From Psychrobacter sanguinis (GTDB lineage: Bacteria; Pseudomonadota; Gammaproteobacteria; Pseudomonadales; Moraxellaceae), in NCBI RefSeq assembly GCF_020736705.1, contig NZ_CP085990.1, positions 1,116,001 through 1,180,000 on the forward strand: a stretch of DNA of 64,000 bases, read 5' to 3'. The position numbers were made by a program, and so were the translations under genes. Shown here in pieces: positions 53,478-63,026 of this stretch. Every line of letters starts with the position of its first letter. Position 1 is the stretch's first letter. The notes below the pieces were generated by a model, which made no database searches, was not told where the DNA came from, and saw nothing but the letters and a program-made list of their open reading frames with translations.

Positions 53478-54845
53478 ATGACTACCACACTCACGACGAT
53501 TATTCTTGCAGCGGGTAAAGGCACACGTATGCAATCTACAAAGCCTAAAGTTTTGCAAACACTGGCGGACAAACCGTTATTGGCTCATGTCTTAGATACA
53601 TGCCAGAGTGTGAATGTCGACAAGACCATTGTGGTCTATGGATTTGGTGGTGATCAAGTCCAACAAGCTATGACAGACTATGAACTGACTTGGGTTGAGC
53701 AGGCTGAGCAGTTAGGTACAGGGCATGCGGTAAAAGTAACCTTGCCAGAGCTACCTACTGAGGGTAAAAGCTTAATTTTATACGGTGACGTGCCTCTAGT
53801 AAGCGCTAAAACTCTAACCCGCCTAAAACAAGCGAATGTCGAAGGTATGTCTATGCTGACACTGACAGTAGACAATCCTTTTGGTTTAGGTCGTATCAAG
53901 CGTGACGACAATGGAAATATTACGGCTATTGTTGAACAAAAAGATGCCAGTGAAGAAGAGCAGGCTATCTGTGAGATTAACAGTGGTATCTATTGTGTCG
54001 ATAATGCGCTATTGCATAAATACTTGCCCAACTTGTCAAATGACAATGCTCAGCAAGAGTATTATTTGACAGACATCGTGAAGATGGCAGTGGCTGATGG
54101 TATTGCAATTGCTGCCATTGAGCCTGATTATGAGTTTGAGATTGAAGGGGTGAATAACCGTCAGCAGTTGGCCAGTTTAGAGCGCAGCTGGCAAGCTAAA
54201 TTAGTTGAAGATTTACAGGTTCAAGGGGTACAGTTTGCGGATCCAAATCGCGTTGATATTCGCGGAGAAGTGACTGTGGGTCAAGACGTGTTTATTGATA
54301 TTAACGTGGTTCTAAAAGGCAAAGTAAATTTAGGCAGTAATGTCACTATTGAAGCTGGCTGTATCATTAAAGATACCCGCATCGGTAATAATGTCCACGT
54401 TAAACCTTACTGTGTGTTTGATGAAGCAGAAGTGGGAGATGAGGCAAGCATTGGTCCGTTTGCTCATCTACGCCCAAAAACAGTCTTAGCCAATAAAACA
54501 CGTCTAGGCAACTTTGTAGAAATCAAAAAATCTTATATTGGTGAGGGCAGTAAGGTCAATCATCTGAGTTATGTCGGTGATGCTCAGATTGGTGCTGGAG
54601 TAAATTTTGGTGCCGGTGCCATTACCTGCAATTACGATGGAATTAATAAGCATGAAACAGTGGTAGGAGATAATGCCTTTATCGGTACCAATGCCAGCCT
54701 AGTAGCGCCGGTTACTATCGGCCATACCGCAACTATTGGGGCAGGCTCCGTTATTACCAAAAATGTAGAAGACAAGGCGTTGGCCCTTGGCCGTGGTCGT
54801 CAGGTTCAAAAAGATAATTACCAACGCCCTGAAAAAAAGAAATAA
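53478..54845 (+). CDS. glmU: bifunctional UDP-GlcNAc pyrophosphorylase / GlcN-1-P acetyltransferase
   Basis: 455 residues. The N-terminal uridyltransferase domain has LAAGKGTRMQSTKPKVL at about 10-26, EQLGTGHAV and LYGDVPL. From about 250 the left-handed beta-helix has hexapeptide repeats, and HLRPKTVL, GNFVEIKKS and NYDGINKH carry the acetyl-CoA and catalytic residues. It gives UDP-GlcNAc for peptidoglycan and lipid A. glmS follows 169 bases downstream, completing the two main steps. Confidence 0.98.
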   Translation: MTTTLTTIILAAGKGTRMQSTKPKVLQTLADKPLLAHVLDTCQSVNVDKTIVVYGFGGDQVQQAMTDYELTWVEQAEQLGTGHAVKVTLPELPTEGKSLILYGDVPLVSAKTLTRLKQANVEGMSMLTLTVDNPFGLGRIKRDDNGNITAIVEQKDASEEEQAICEINSGIYCVDNALLHKYLPNLSNDNAQQEYYLTDIVKMAVADGIAIAAIEPDYEFEIEGVNNRQQLASLERSWQAKLVEDLQVQGVQFADPNRVDIRGEVTVGQDVFIDINVVLKGKVNLGSNVTIEAGCIIKDTRIGNNVHVKPYCVFDEAEVGDEASIGPFAHLRPKTVLANKTRLGNFVEIKKSYIGEGSKVNHLSYVGDAQIGAGVNFGAGAITCNYDGINKHETVVGDNAFIGTNASLVAPVTIGHTATIGAGSVITKNVEDKALALGRGRQVQKDNYQRPEKKK

Positions 54846-55014
54846 TATAATTACTCAGGGCAATGGATCAAGCTAAGTTTAATTAAAAGGTCTATGGATT
54901 TAGCCTTATTTATAAGCTTATAACCAATGAATAATAGTGATAAGTAAAGAGTGGACCAAGGACGATGGTCAGCACTGTAATACCTTGTCAGTTATAATGA
55001 TTTAAGGATTTTTT

Positions 55015-56862
55015 ATGTGTGGAATAGTAGGCGCCGTAGCCGAACGTAATATATCAAATGTGTTGTTAGAAGGCTTAAAGCGTTTAGAGTACAGAGGCTA
55101 TGACTCAGCAGGTCTAACCGTCATTCGTGATGGTGAAATGCACCGAGAGCGTCAAGTGGGAAAAGTCCAAGCACTGGTTGATGCAGTACAAAAAGACGCT
55201 GATAATTTTAAAGGCAACTTAGGTATTGCGCACACTCGTTGGGCCACTCATGGCGAACCAGCACAGCACAATGCTCATCCGCATGTTTCTGGTAAAGTAG
55301 CTGTGGTCCATAATGGTATTGTTGAAAACTATGGCCCATTAAAAGAAGCATTAATAGAGAAGGGTTATAACTTTACTTCTGAAACCGATACTGAGGTTGT
55401 GGCTCACTTGGTGGCAGAGGCGTACAAAGAGACCAATAACTTACTAAAAGCGGTTGAGAAAATTGTCCCTTTATTACATGGTGCGTTTGCTTTGGGCGTG
55501 ATTCATGTCGATAATCCAGAAGAGCTAATCACTGTGCGTCTTGGCTCTCCTTTGGTCATTGGTGTGGGCATTGGTGAGAACTTTATTGCCTCGGATCAGT
55601 TGGCCTTATTACCAGTTACCAATCGCTTTATGTATTTAGAAGAAGGTGATATTGCAGTTATTAAGCGTGATAGCATTGAAGTATTTGCCGACGGTAAACC
55701 AGTGGTACGTAATATCACAGAATTAGATGCCAAGCATCATAATGCCGATAAAGGTGAATTTAAGCACTATATGCTTAAAGAAATCTATGAGCAGCCAGAT
55801 GCAGTGGCACGTACTATTGATATGGGTGCCGATGAAAAAGATCTAAGAGAAGATTTTTTACAGCGTCATGAAGCCGCTTTATCAAAAGTTCGTAATATTC
55901 AAGTATTGGCCTGTGGTACCAGTTATCACGCTGGTATGGTAGCCAAATATTGGTTCGAGAACTTAACTCGCCTACCTTGCGCAGTCGAAGTAGCAAGTGA
56001 GTTCCGTTATCGCAATCCTGTTGTGGTAGACGATACATTGATTATTTGCTTGTCACAATCGGGCGAGACAGCAGATACTTTATCTGCGTTACGCGAAACT
56101 CAGCGTAAGGCTGAATCGGGTGAGATTAAAGGGCTAACCACTTTAAGTGTTTGTAACGTGGCGACCTCATCTTTGGTGCGTGAGACTGATATTTTCATTC
56201 CAACACTTGCGGGTGTGGAAATTGGTGTGGCGTCAACAAAGGCCTTTACCACTCAATTGGCTGCATTAATGCTATTGGTATTAAAAATAGGCAAAGTACA
56301 GCAACGTATTGATGCCGATCAGCTGTCGGAAATTGTGACCGAGATGCACAACCTAAAAGGCTTATTAGAGCGCAGCTTACTGCTAGATCAGCCTATTGAG
56401 AAAATGAGTCAGAAGTTTGAAGACAAGCAAAGTACCCTATTCTTAGGACGCGGTGTTCAGTTCCCATTAGCTTTAGAGGGTGCCTTAAAGCTAAAAGAGA
56501 TATCATATATCCATGCTGAAGGGTATGCTGCAGGTGAGCTAAAACATGGCCCGTTGGCTTTGGTAGATAAAGACATGCCAATTGTGGTGTTGGCCCCTAA
56601 AGACAGTATGCTAGATAAACTTAAGGCCAATATGCAAGAAGTCCATGCCCGTCATGGTGAACTATTTGTGTTTGCTAGTGAATCTAGTCAATTAGTTAGT
56701 GATGAGCGTCTTCATGTTATTAACGTGCCAGATGTAAATGAGCATCTGGCGCCTATTGTTTACAGTATTCCAGTTCAGTTCCTGTCATATCATGTGGCAG
56801 TTATGCGCGGTACCGATGTGGACCAACCACGTAACTTAGCTAAGAGCGTTACAGTGGAATAG
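55015..56862 (+). CDS. glmS: glutamine-fructose-6-phosphate aminotransferase
   Basis: 615 residues. MCGIVGAVAERN places the nucleophile Cys at the mature N-terminus; THTRWATHG-like HTRWATHGEP and HNGIVENY belong to the glutaminase domain. Two SIS domains follow, with CGTSYHAGM, SQSGETADTL, STKAFTTQ and, at the end, DQPRNLAKSVTVE. It makes glucosamine 6-phosphate from fructose 6-phosphate and glutamine. No glmS ribozyme is seen, as expected for a Gram-negative. Confidence 0.98.
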   Translation: MCGIVGAVAERNISNVLLEGLKRLEYRGYDSAGLTVIRDGEMHRERQVGKVQALVDAVQKDADNFKGNLGIAHTRWATHGEPAQHNAHPHVSGKVAVVHNGIVENYGPLKEALIEKGYNFTSETDTEVVAHLVAEAYKETNNLLKAVEKIVPLLHGAFALGVIHVDNPEELITVRLGSPLVIGVGIGENFIASDQLALLPVTNRFMYLEEGDIAVIKRDSIEVFADGKPVVRNITELDAKHHNADKGEFKHYMLKEIYEQPDAVARTIDMGADEKDLREDFLQRHEAALSKVRNIQVLACGTSYHAGMVAKYWFENLTRLPCAVEVASEFRYRNPVVVDDTLIICLSQSGETADTLSALRETQRKAESGEIKGLTTLSVCNVATSSLVRETDIFIPTLAGVEIGVASTKAFTTQLAALMLLVLKIGKVQQRIDADQLSEIVTEMHNLKGLLERSLLLDQPIEKMSQKFEDKQSTLFLGRGVQFPLALEGALKLKEISYIHAEGYAAGELKHGPLALVDKDMPIVVLAPKDSMLDKLKANMQEVHARHGELFVFASESSQLVSDERLHVINVPDVNEHLAPIVYSIPVQFLSYHVAVMRGTDVDQPRNLAKSVTVE

Positions 56863-56891
56863 GCTGTAGATTTACTACTAGCTGACCTATA

Positions 56892-56927
56892 AAAAGGCCC
56901 CTACCAGATTTTGGTAGGGGCTTTTTT
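56892..56927. terminator. bidirectional terminator between glmS and the TSUP gene
   Basis: AAAAAGGCCCCTACCA / TGGTAGGGGCTTTTTT with a 4-base core loop; tracts on both sides serve the convergent genes. Confidence 0.92.
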
Positions 56928-56963
56928 GATTGAGTGTTTGAGCGGAGCATATCAAATTAGAAC

Positions 56964-57785
56964 CTAACGCAATCCTTTATAGAGAAAGTAACAGCCCACA
57001 ACCGTAAGTAGTATGGCAAAGCATTTCTTTAGCATGGCAGGCGATAGAATGTGTGCCACTTTTGCGCCCAGTTTGGCAGTAAAAAAGCTCATCACACTGA
57101 TACCCAAAAAGGCATAGATGTGTACGAATCCAATGGTATTGGGTACATCAACCTTTTGTTGCATACCAAATAGCATAAAGCCCAACGCGCCAGCAACGGC
57201 AATGGGCAGACCACATGCCGCAGAAGTGCCCACCGCTTTTTGCATCACTACGCCATAACGGGTCAAATAAGGCACAGTCAAGCTGCCACCGCCGATACCG
57301 AAAATAGCCGAGGCAATACCAATCACGCCTCCTGCTGCCAACTGCTTAGGCGTTGAAGGCAGTGCGACAGAGGCATTGCTAGTGTTGGTCGCACTGGTCG
57401 CCGGCTTTTTATTGCCGAAAAACATCCTATAGGCTACCCACAGCAAGAATATACCGACAATAATCTGTAGATGTAGCCCCGATATTTGACCGGCCAAGCC
57501 GGCCCCAAAGAAACAGCCCAATGCCATCCCAGGGGCTAGGTTCTTGAACACCGGCCACATTACAGAGCCCTTCTTATTATGCGCCATAAGCGAGCTTATC
57601 GAGGTGACAATAATGGTCGCCAGTGAGGTACCTAATGCCAAATGCATAATGGTATTTGGGTCATAGCCCATTTGAGTAAACACAATAAACAGTAGCGGAA
57701 CAATGATGGTACCACCGCCCACACCAAAGAGCCCTGCAGCAAATCCTGCTAGAGCCCCTATTATTAAAAAGATAATTAGTTCCAC
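56964..57785 (-). CDS. TSUP/TauE-SafE family permease
   Basis: 273 residues, eight predicted membrane segments. IGALAGFAAGLFGVGGGTII at the N-terminus and GIASAIFGIGGGSLTVPYL in the second half are the two repeat signatures of the family. Such permeases move sulfite, sulfonates or other sulfur- or carbon-containing anions. It lies downstream of the flavin reductase and mesD/mesX genes on the same strand, 136 bases away, so a link to sulfur or methionine metabolism is plausible. Confidence 0.92.
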   Translation of the reverse strand: MELIIFLIIGALAGFAAGLFGVGGGTIIVPLLFIVFTQMGYDPNTIMHLALGTSLATIIVTSISSLMAHNKKGSVMWPVFKNLAPGMALGCFFGAGLAGQISGLHLQIIVGIFLLWVAYRMFFGNKKPATSATNTSNASVALPSTPKQLAAGGVIGIASAIFGIGGGSLTVPYLTRYGVVMQKAVGTSAACGLPIAVAGALGFMLFGMQQKVDVPNTIGFVHIYAFLGISVMSFFTAKLGAKVAHILSPAMLKKCFAILLTVVGCYFLYKGLR

Positions 57786-57921
57786 GGGAGATTCACTTCA
57801 TAGTTTAAGGGAGGGTTAAAAGTTTAAGCATAAATAGTTTGGTGATGATTATAAAGCGGATTTAAGCCACAATATTGAATTAAGAAATAACTTAAGTGAC
57901 TTAAAGACTGACTTGATTGAC

Positions 57922-58416
57922 TTAAACAGCTTCTATTTGACCCACTTGATGATAAGTACGGTTGAAGTAGACCAAACTTTCATCTTGTTCGCTTTGTTTA
58001 ATGGCAACCACTCGGCACATAAAAACACTGTGCGTCCCAACCTCCTGAACTTGCTCAATCTCACAATCAAAGCTGACCAATGCATCTACCAACACAGGAG
58101 ATCCAGTGACTAATTTAGTCCAAGTGCCCTGTTGAAATCGCTCCTCTGAACATAATTTAGAGGCAAATGTATTGGATATATATTCATGCTGTGCGCCCAG
58201 TACATTGACACTTAATATTTTATTTTCCATAAAATGCCCATGTGATCGAGACGTAGTATTCATACAGACCAATAGCGTAGGCGGGCTGTCTGTCACACTA
58301 CAGACGGCCGAGGCCGTAAAGCCATGAGCGCCAGATAGACCTTCTGTAGTAACGACATTGACTGCGGTCGGCAGTAATGACATAGCATTTCTAAAGTTAG
58401 TTGCTTCAATCATCAC
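57922..58416 (-). CDS. flavin reductase-family protein
   Basis: 164 residues. NFRNAMSLLPTAVNVVTTEG is the flavin-binding opening, then GFTASAVCSVTDSPPTLLVC and a C-terminal GTHSVFMCRVVAI, typical of HpaC/NtaB-like NADH:FMN oxidoreductases. It supplies reduced flavin to a partner oxygenase or similar enzyme. It stands 49 bases after mesD, whose partner MesX needs oxygen, suggesting a role as electron donor. That role is an inference from position. Confidence 0.92.
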   Translation of the reverse strand: MMIEATNFRNAMSLLPTAVNVVTTEGLSGAHGFTASAVCSVTDSPPTLLVCMNTTSRSHGHFMENKILSVNVLGAQHEYISNTFASKLCSEERFQQGTWTKLVTGSPVLVDALVSFDCEIEQVQEVGTHSVFMCRVVAIKQSEQDESLVYFNRTYHQVGQIEAV

Positions 58417-58465
58417 GTAACTCCTAAATTTGGGTAGTGCTTTTCTATATAGGAAGCCATAACTA

Positions 58466-59497
58466 TTAGGCTATCAATTCTTGACGGACAATTTGAGCGC
58501 CTGCACTTAAGGCATTAAGTTTGCCTCTTGCCACTTGGCGAGACAAAGGGGCCATACCACAGTTAGTCGACGGGTAGAGCTTGTCAGCATCAACAAATTT
58601 AAGTACGGCACGAAGCGTGTTAGCAACTTCTTCAGGCGTTTCAATCGTGTTAGTGGCCACATCAATGGCGCCAACCATCACTTTTTTACCACGAATCAGT
58701 TCAATCAAATCCATGGGCACACGAGAGTTTTGACATTCGAGTGACACAATATCAATCTTAGATTGCTGCAGCTTAGGAAACGCTTCTTCATATTGGCGCC
58801 ATTCTGAACCTAATGTTTTCTTCCAATCATTATTGGCTTTGATACCATAGCCATAGCAAATATGCACCGCCGTTTCACAGTTTAGACCTTCAATGGCGCG
58901 CTCTAAAGTGGCGATTCCCCAGTCGTTTACTTCATCAAAGAACACATTAAAGGCAGGCTCATCGAATTGGATAATATCGACACCAGCGGCTTCTAACTCT
59001 TTGGCTTCTTGATTTAGGATTTTAGCAAACTCCCAGGCCAACTTTTCACGGCTCTTATAATGGCCATCATATAACGTATCAATCATCGTCATTGGACCAG
59101 GCAGTGCCCATTTAATCGGCTGATTGGTTTGTTGACGTAAAAATTTAGCGTCTTCCACAAAGACAGGTTTTTGACGGCTTACTGCACCTACTACGGACGG
59201 CACACTTGCCTCATAGCGATTACGGATTTTAACGGTTTCTCGATTTTTAAAATCTACCCCATCAAGGTGTTCAATAAAGGTGGTGACAAAGTGTTGGCGA
59301 GTCTGCTCACCATCACTGACAATATCAATCCCAGCCTGCAGTTGTTCCTGTAGTGATACTCGAAGAGCGTCCTGTTTGGCTTCAATCAATTGCTCGCCTT
59401 CTAATAACCAAGGTGACCAAAGTTTTTCAGGCTCTGCTAACCAAGAAGGTTTCGGTAGGCTACCTGCGGTTGAAGTTGGTAATAATATTTTTGTCAT
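58466..59497 (-). CDS. mesD: folate-independent methionine synthase MesD (core MetE)
   Basis: 343 residues, equal to the catalytic half of MetE without the N-terminal folate-related half. STAGSLPKP opens the barrel; zinc ligands fit MetE: His212 and Cys214 in VHICYGYG, Glu254 in SLECQNS and Cys313 in STNCGMAP. It methylates homocysteine using an unknown methyl donor; MesD works with MesX and oxygen. The ATG at 59497 is chosen over a TTG three codons upstream. Located directly after the mesX gene (31 bases) on the same strand. Confidence 0.9.
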   Translation of the reverse strand: MTKILLPTSTAGSLPKPSWLAEPEKLWSPWLLEGEQLIEAKQDALRVSLQEQLQAGIDIVSDGEQTRQHFVTTFIEHLDGVDFKNRETVKIRNRYEASVPSVVGAVSRQKPVFVEDAKFLRQQTNQPIKWALPGPMTMIDTLYDGHYKSREKLAWEFAKILNQEAKELEAAGVDIIQFDEPAFNVFFDEVNDWGIATLERAIEGLNCETAVHICYGYGIKANNDWKKTLGSEWRQYEEAFPKLQQSKIDIVSLECQNSRVPMDLIELIRGKKVMVGAIDVATNTIETPEEVANTLRAVLKFVDADKLYPSTNCGMAPLSRQVARGKLNALSAGAQIVRQELIA

Positions 59498-59528
59498 GGT
59501 AATCAATCTTCTCTATTTTTGTCTTGGG

Positions 59529-60581
59529 TTAAGCAACGTGTTTATTTTTAGCTTGTTTTTGAGAGGCTTGTTTTTGAGAGGTCTGTTTTTCGCTGGTTTG
59601 ATTATCAGGCTCATAACTTGCTGCCCACTCTTCCAAAATATGTTGGTAAGGCTTAATAAACTGCTCTTCTGTAAACTTTCCTTGTTTTACGGCCAACTGA
59701 CTACGCTCTTCACGGTCATACACGATTTGAGTCAAGGAATAATCTTGATAGGTCAAACTCGGTTGATATACGGCAGCGGCGGTAGAGTTAGCATTGTAAA
59801 TTTCCGGTCGATAGATTTTTTGGAAAGTCTCCATTGTCGCAATGGCACTAATTAGCTCAAGGTCGGTGTAATCGCTCAATAGGTCACCGGCAAAGTAAAA
59901 GGCTAAAGGTGCCACGCTACCTGCAGGCATAAAGTAGCGAACGGTTAAGCCCATTTTGTGGAAGTATTCATCGGTTAATGAATATTCATCTTGTCGGTAC
60001 TCCACCCCTAATACAGGATGCTGATTGGCGGTACGGTAATAGGTTTTACTGGTTGAAACGCTAAGACAAATTACTGGTTTTTTAGTAAATTGAGCTTGAT
60101 AAGCCTCTGAATTCAATAAATCCTGAAATAATTTGCCATGCAAAATACCAAAACTTTCTGGTATCGGTTCACTAGGATGGTTATTAAAGTGGTCCAACAA
60201 TACGACACTAAAGTCATAATCACGTACATAAGAGGAAAAACTGTTACCGATCATGCCTTCAATACGTGTGTTGTCTTTGTGATCCACAATCGTCGTTTTT
60301 AAGGTTTCGATAATAGGGAAGGTGTGACCTTTGCCCTCAATGTCCATATCTACAGAAATAATATCCACATCAACTGAATAACGGTCTGCAGTAGGGTTGT
60401 CCCAATGAGCCAGAGCGTTGAAGCGATTGTTTATCATGGTTAAGGTTTTACGTAAGTTTTCTTGACGCTGCTCGCCGCGCGCTAAATTAGCAAAGTTAGT
60501 GGTGAGACGTGTGCTGTCTGCAGGTTGATAATTTTCATCAAAACGAATCGTCTTAATTGAATATGTAAAAATTTTACTCAT
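59529..60581 (-). CDS. mesX: MesX (DUF1852), partner of MesD
   Basis: 350 residues. FTYSIKTIRFDENYQPADS, LTMINNRFNALAHWDNP and YFHKMGLTVRYFMPAG are DUF1852 blocks. DUF1852 proteins are required with MesD for methionine synthesis in Acinetobacter-type bacteria under oxygen; their chemistry is unknown. The last 30 residues are Gln/Lys repeats (QTSEKQTSQKQASQKQ) and likely disordered. Upstream gene of the operon with mesD, flavin reductase and perhaps the TSUP permease. No SAM riboswitch or MetJ box was recognised upstream. Confidence 0.9.
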   Translation of the reverse strand: MSKIFTYSIKTIRFDENYQPADSTRLTTNFANLARGEQRQENLRKTLTMINNRFNALAHWDNPTADRYSVDVDIISVDMDIEGKGHTFPIIETLKTTIVDHKDNTRIEGMIGNSFSSYVRDYDFSVVLLDHFNNHPSEPIPESFGILHGKLFQDLLNSEAYQAQFTKKPVICLSVSTSKTYYRTANQHPVLGVEYRQDEYSLTDEYFHKMGLTVRYFMPAGSVAPLAFYFAGDLLSDYTDLELISAIATMETFQKIYRPEIYNANSTAAAVYQPSLTYQDYSLTQIVYDREERSQLAVKQGKFTEEQFIKPYQHILEEWAASYEPDNQTSEKQTSQKQASQKQAKNKHVA

Positions 60582-60800
60582 AGCGTGTTACTACCCTAAT
60601 TATTGATATAAAACCAAATTTTTGTATGAGGTAATTTAAACATGAACACTACATGAATAAAAACGATTAAACTTTATGAAATAATGAATTTTATTCAAGT
60701 TAGTTGTTTTTAAGATAGAGGATAGACAGGCAAAGTTAGACAATTAAAATAAGACAGTTAAAAATTTATAGCTTAAGTGAGTTTTCAATATTTAGAACAT

Positions 60801-60832
60801 AAAAAAACGCTCCAATTTGAAATTGGAGCGTT
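60801..60832 (-). terminator. terminator of the META-domain gene
   Basis: Near-perfect stem AACGCTCCAATTT / AAATTGGAGCGTT; T7 on the minus strand. It lies in the 406-bp gap between the META gene and mesX; the rest of that gap shows no gene. Confidence 0.9.
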
Positions 60833-60987
60833 GATTTAAACTTAGCATGAAATAATTTATTGCTCAACAAAATACAGGATCATTCTCAATTAATATTAGA
60901 TGTTATTAAGAACAAAGATAATTCCCTATTAAATAAAAAAATAAAATCGATGAAGTAAACTGTATCCTCTATGGTTATTGCAAAAAA

Positions 60988-61506
60988 TTATTTAACTTTT
61001 GCTACCGCTTTAAAGTGAGCCACTTGATTGTTATTAGTAACAACTAACATTGGGGTATTATTAGCACCTTGGCTTAGCGTATATTTACCCACAACAGAAG
61101 CCACTGCTGCTGCATCAAATTTAGCTTCAGCATCAGGACAAGCCATCATAGTACTCATGATATTACCCAACTTAACTTCTCCATTAACAACCGTATAAGG
61201 TGCTGAGATGTTATTACAAGTGTTGTTAAGCGTAACTAGATTATCACCCTCTACTGTCATAAAGTTTAAAGTTAATGGTTTGGCTGCATTAGTGAATAGG
61301 GCATCTACTTTTTTACCATTAGAGGTCTTTGCATCTACCAGTTGCCAGCTATTGGCTTGCAACGCCGCATCAGTAATTTGATAAGTAGTGATGGTGCTAT
61401 TAGTCTGATTATTAGTATGAGGCATCGCGGTAGTGCTTTGACAACCTGTTATTAATGCCCCCATAGCAAGAGCACCTGACATCATAATTACGTTGATTGT
61501 TTTCAT
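60988..61506 (-). CDS. META-domain lipoprotein (HslJ-like)
   Basis: 172 residues. The signal peptide ends in the lipobox LITGC at about residue 22. The META fold has NSWQLVDAKTSNGKKV, LNFMTVEGDNLVTLNNTCNN and the conserved MSTMMACPDAEAKFDAA. HslJ-like proteins are envelope lipoproteins linked to heat and novobiocin tolerance in E. coli. AAAGGACAATAT precedes the ATG. Confidence 0.9.
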   Translation of the reverse strand: MKTINVIMMSGALAMGALITGCQSTTAMPHTNNQTNSTITTYQITDAALQANSWQLVDAKTSNGKKVDALFTNAAKPLTLNFMTVEGDNLVTLNNTCNNISAPYTVVNGEVKLGNIMSTMMACPDAEAKFDAAAVASVVGKYTLSQGANNTPMLVVTNNNQVAHFKAVAKVK

Positions 61507-62003
61507 ATATTGTCCTTTAAAGGTGAACGGTTGTTATAAACCTGTTTTTATGAATCTATTTTCTTATAAATATATTTTTTCATTTTAATAAACCGATAAT
61601 TTTTTACTTTTCAAATATTATTTTGTAGCCATTAGCCAATTAATCATAGACGGTTAATCCTTACATTATTACAAAGCTAAAATTGTCTGACAAGAGAGGA
61701 TAACCATTCCAATACTATAAAGCCCAAACAGTTACTAATATAGGACGTAATGTAGAAAGCTTTTTGATAGTGGACAGGCTTATTTTTTAGGCTTATTAGC
61801 GTATAATAGAGCGAAAATCATAGGTCAGTCACTATTATCCATATTGTTAAGGTCTTAGGCTTTGGCTATAAGCCATTAAACAATAGGGCAACGGATTTAT
61901 CAGTTGAGCTATGTTAAATTTACAACAAAAATTAAAGCAGTATTTTTAATTTACCTTTTTATTCACCCTTAATTTAACTCCATTAATTGAAATAGGAAAA
62001 ATT
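61507..62003. other. 500-bp intergenic region upstream of the aldolase gene
   Basis: AT-rich, no reading frame of note and no clear RNA gene. It separates two divergent genes, so it should contain both promoters. AATAGGAAAAATT directly before 62004 is the ribosome-binding site of the aldolase gene. Confidence 0.4.
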
Positions 62004-62894
62004 ATGAGCTATCAGCAACAGCTAGAGCGTATCAAAAACGACACAGGTTTTATCGCAGCTTTGGACCAAAGTGGCGGCAGTACTCCTAAAGCGTTACGTA
62101 TGTATGGCGTAGAAGAAAGCGAATATTCAAACGATGATGAAATGTTTGCTAAAGTTCATGAAATGCGTACGCGTATTATGACTTGTGAAACTTTTGACAG
62201 TGAGCGTGTTTTAGGGGCAATTCTGTTTGAAGACACTATGGACCGTGAAGTAAATGGTAAGCCTACTGCTAACTATCTATGGGAAGATAAAAATATCGTT
62301 CCTTTTTTAAAAGTGGATAAAGGTCTTGCTGATGAGATGGATGGCGTTCAAGTTATGAAGCCAATGCCTGAGCTTGATAGCCTATTAGACAAAGCGAAGA
62401 AATTCCCAATCTTTGGCACAAAAATGCGCTCTGTTATTCACAAAGCTACTCAAGATGGTATCGAGACTGTGGTTCAACAGCAATTTGATGTGGCTAAGCA
62501 AATCCTATCAAAAGGCTTAATGCCAATCGTTGAGCCAGAAGTGAACATTGAGAGCGAAGAAAAAGCACAATGTGAAATACTTTTGAAAGATGAAATCCTT
62601 CGTAACCTTGATCGTTTAGACGGTGATCAACAAGTTATGCTTAAGCTATCTTTACCTGAAGAGCCAGGTTTCTATAGTGATTTAATAAACCATCCAAAAG
62701 TTCTTAAAGTAGTAGCGCTATCGGGTGGCTATAGCCGTGATGAATCATGTGAGCGTCTATCACAAAATCCAGGTATGATTGCTAGCTTCTCACGTGCTTT
62801 CACTGAAGGTTTGTCAAAATCACAAACTGACGAAGAGTTTGCAGCAACTATCGATGCATCTATCGATAAAATCTATAACGCCTCTAAAGTATAA
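62004..62894 (+). CDS. fda: class I fructose-bisphosphate aldolase
   Basis: 296 residues of the short bacterial class I type (Staphylococcus FdaB-like). FIAALDQSGGSTPKAL is the N-terminal phosphate block, GTKMRSVIHK and IVEPEVNIE belong to the barrel, VMLKLSLPEE holds the probable Schiff-base Lys214, and ALSGGYSRDE the phosphate loop. It interconverts fructose 1,6-bisphosphate with the triose phosphates, mainly for gluconeogenesis in organisms with incomplete glycolysis. Strong terminator follows. Confidence 0.95.
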   Translation: MSYQQQLERIKNDTGFIAALDQSGGSTPKALRMYGVEESEYSNDDEMFAKVHEMRTRIMTCETFDSERVLGAILFEDTMDREVNGKPTANYLWEDKNIVPFLKVDKGLADEMDGVQVMKPMPELDSLLDKAKKFPIFGTKMRSVIHKATQDGIETVVQQQFDVAKQILSKGLMPIVEPEVNIESEEKAQCEILLKDEILRNLDRLDGDQQVMLKLSLPEEPGFYSDLINHPKVLKVVALSGGYSRDESCERLSQNPGMIASFSRAFTEGLSKSQTDEEFAATIDASIDKIYNASKV

Positions 62895-62944
62895 ATAACT
62901 CAAATAAGACAACTGCTTTAACAGCAAGCCTTATTTAATCAGTA

Positions 62945-62987
62945 TAAAAAAAGCTTGAATTCCTATAGAAGGATTCAAGCTTTTTTG
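62945..62987. terminator. bidirectional terminator between fda and thiC
   Basis: AAAAAAGCTTGAATTCC and AGGATTCAAGCTTTTTT with a 6-base loop and one bulge, between convergent genes. Confidence 0.88.
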
Positions 62988-63026
62988 TTGTTTAATTTTA
63001 AAATTTTGTAGATTAGCTTTTAATGG

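Noticed and set aside
55814..56581. Minus-strand frames inside glmS
   Set aside because: They are antisense to a conserved housekeeping gene with no independent support.
58535..59855. Plus-strand frames inside mesD and mesX
   Set aside because: They lie antisense to the conserved barrel and DUF1852 genes; the hydrophobic stretch in one comes from reverse reading of a Lys/Gln repeat.
60582..60987. Considered a SAM or methionine riboswitch upstream of mesX
   Set aside because: The only strong hairpin there (60801-60832) is the terminator of the META gene on the same strand; no known riboswitch core could be made out.
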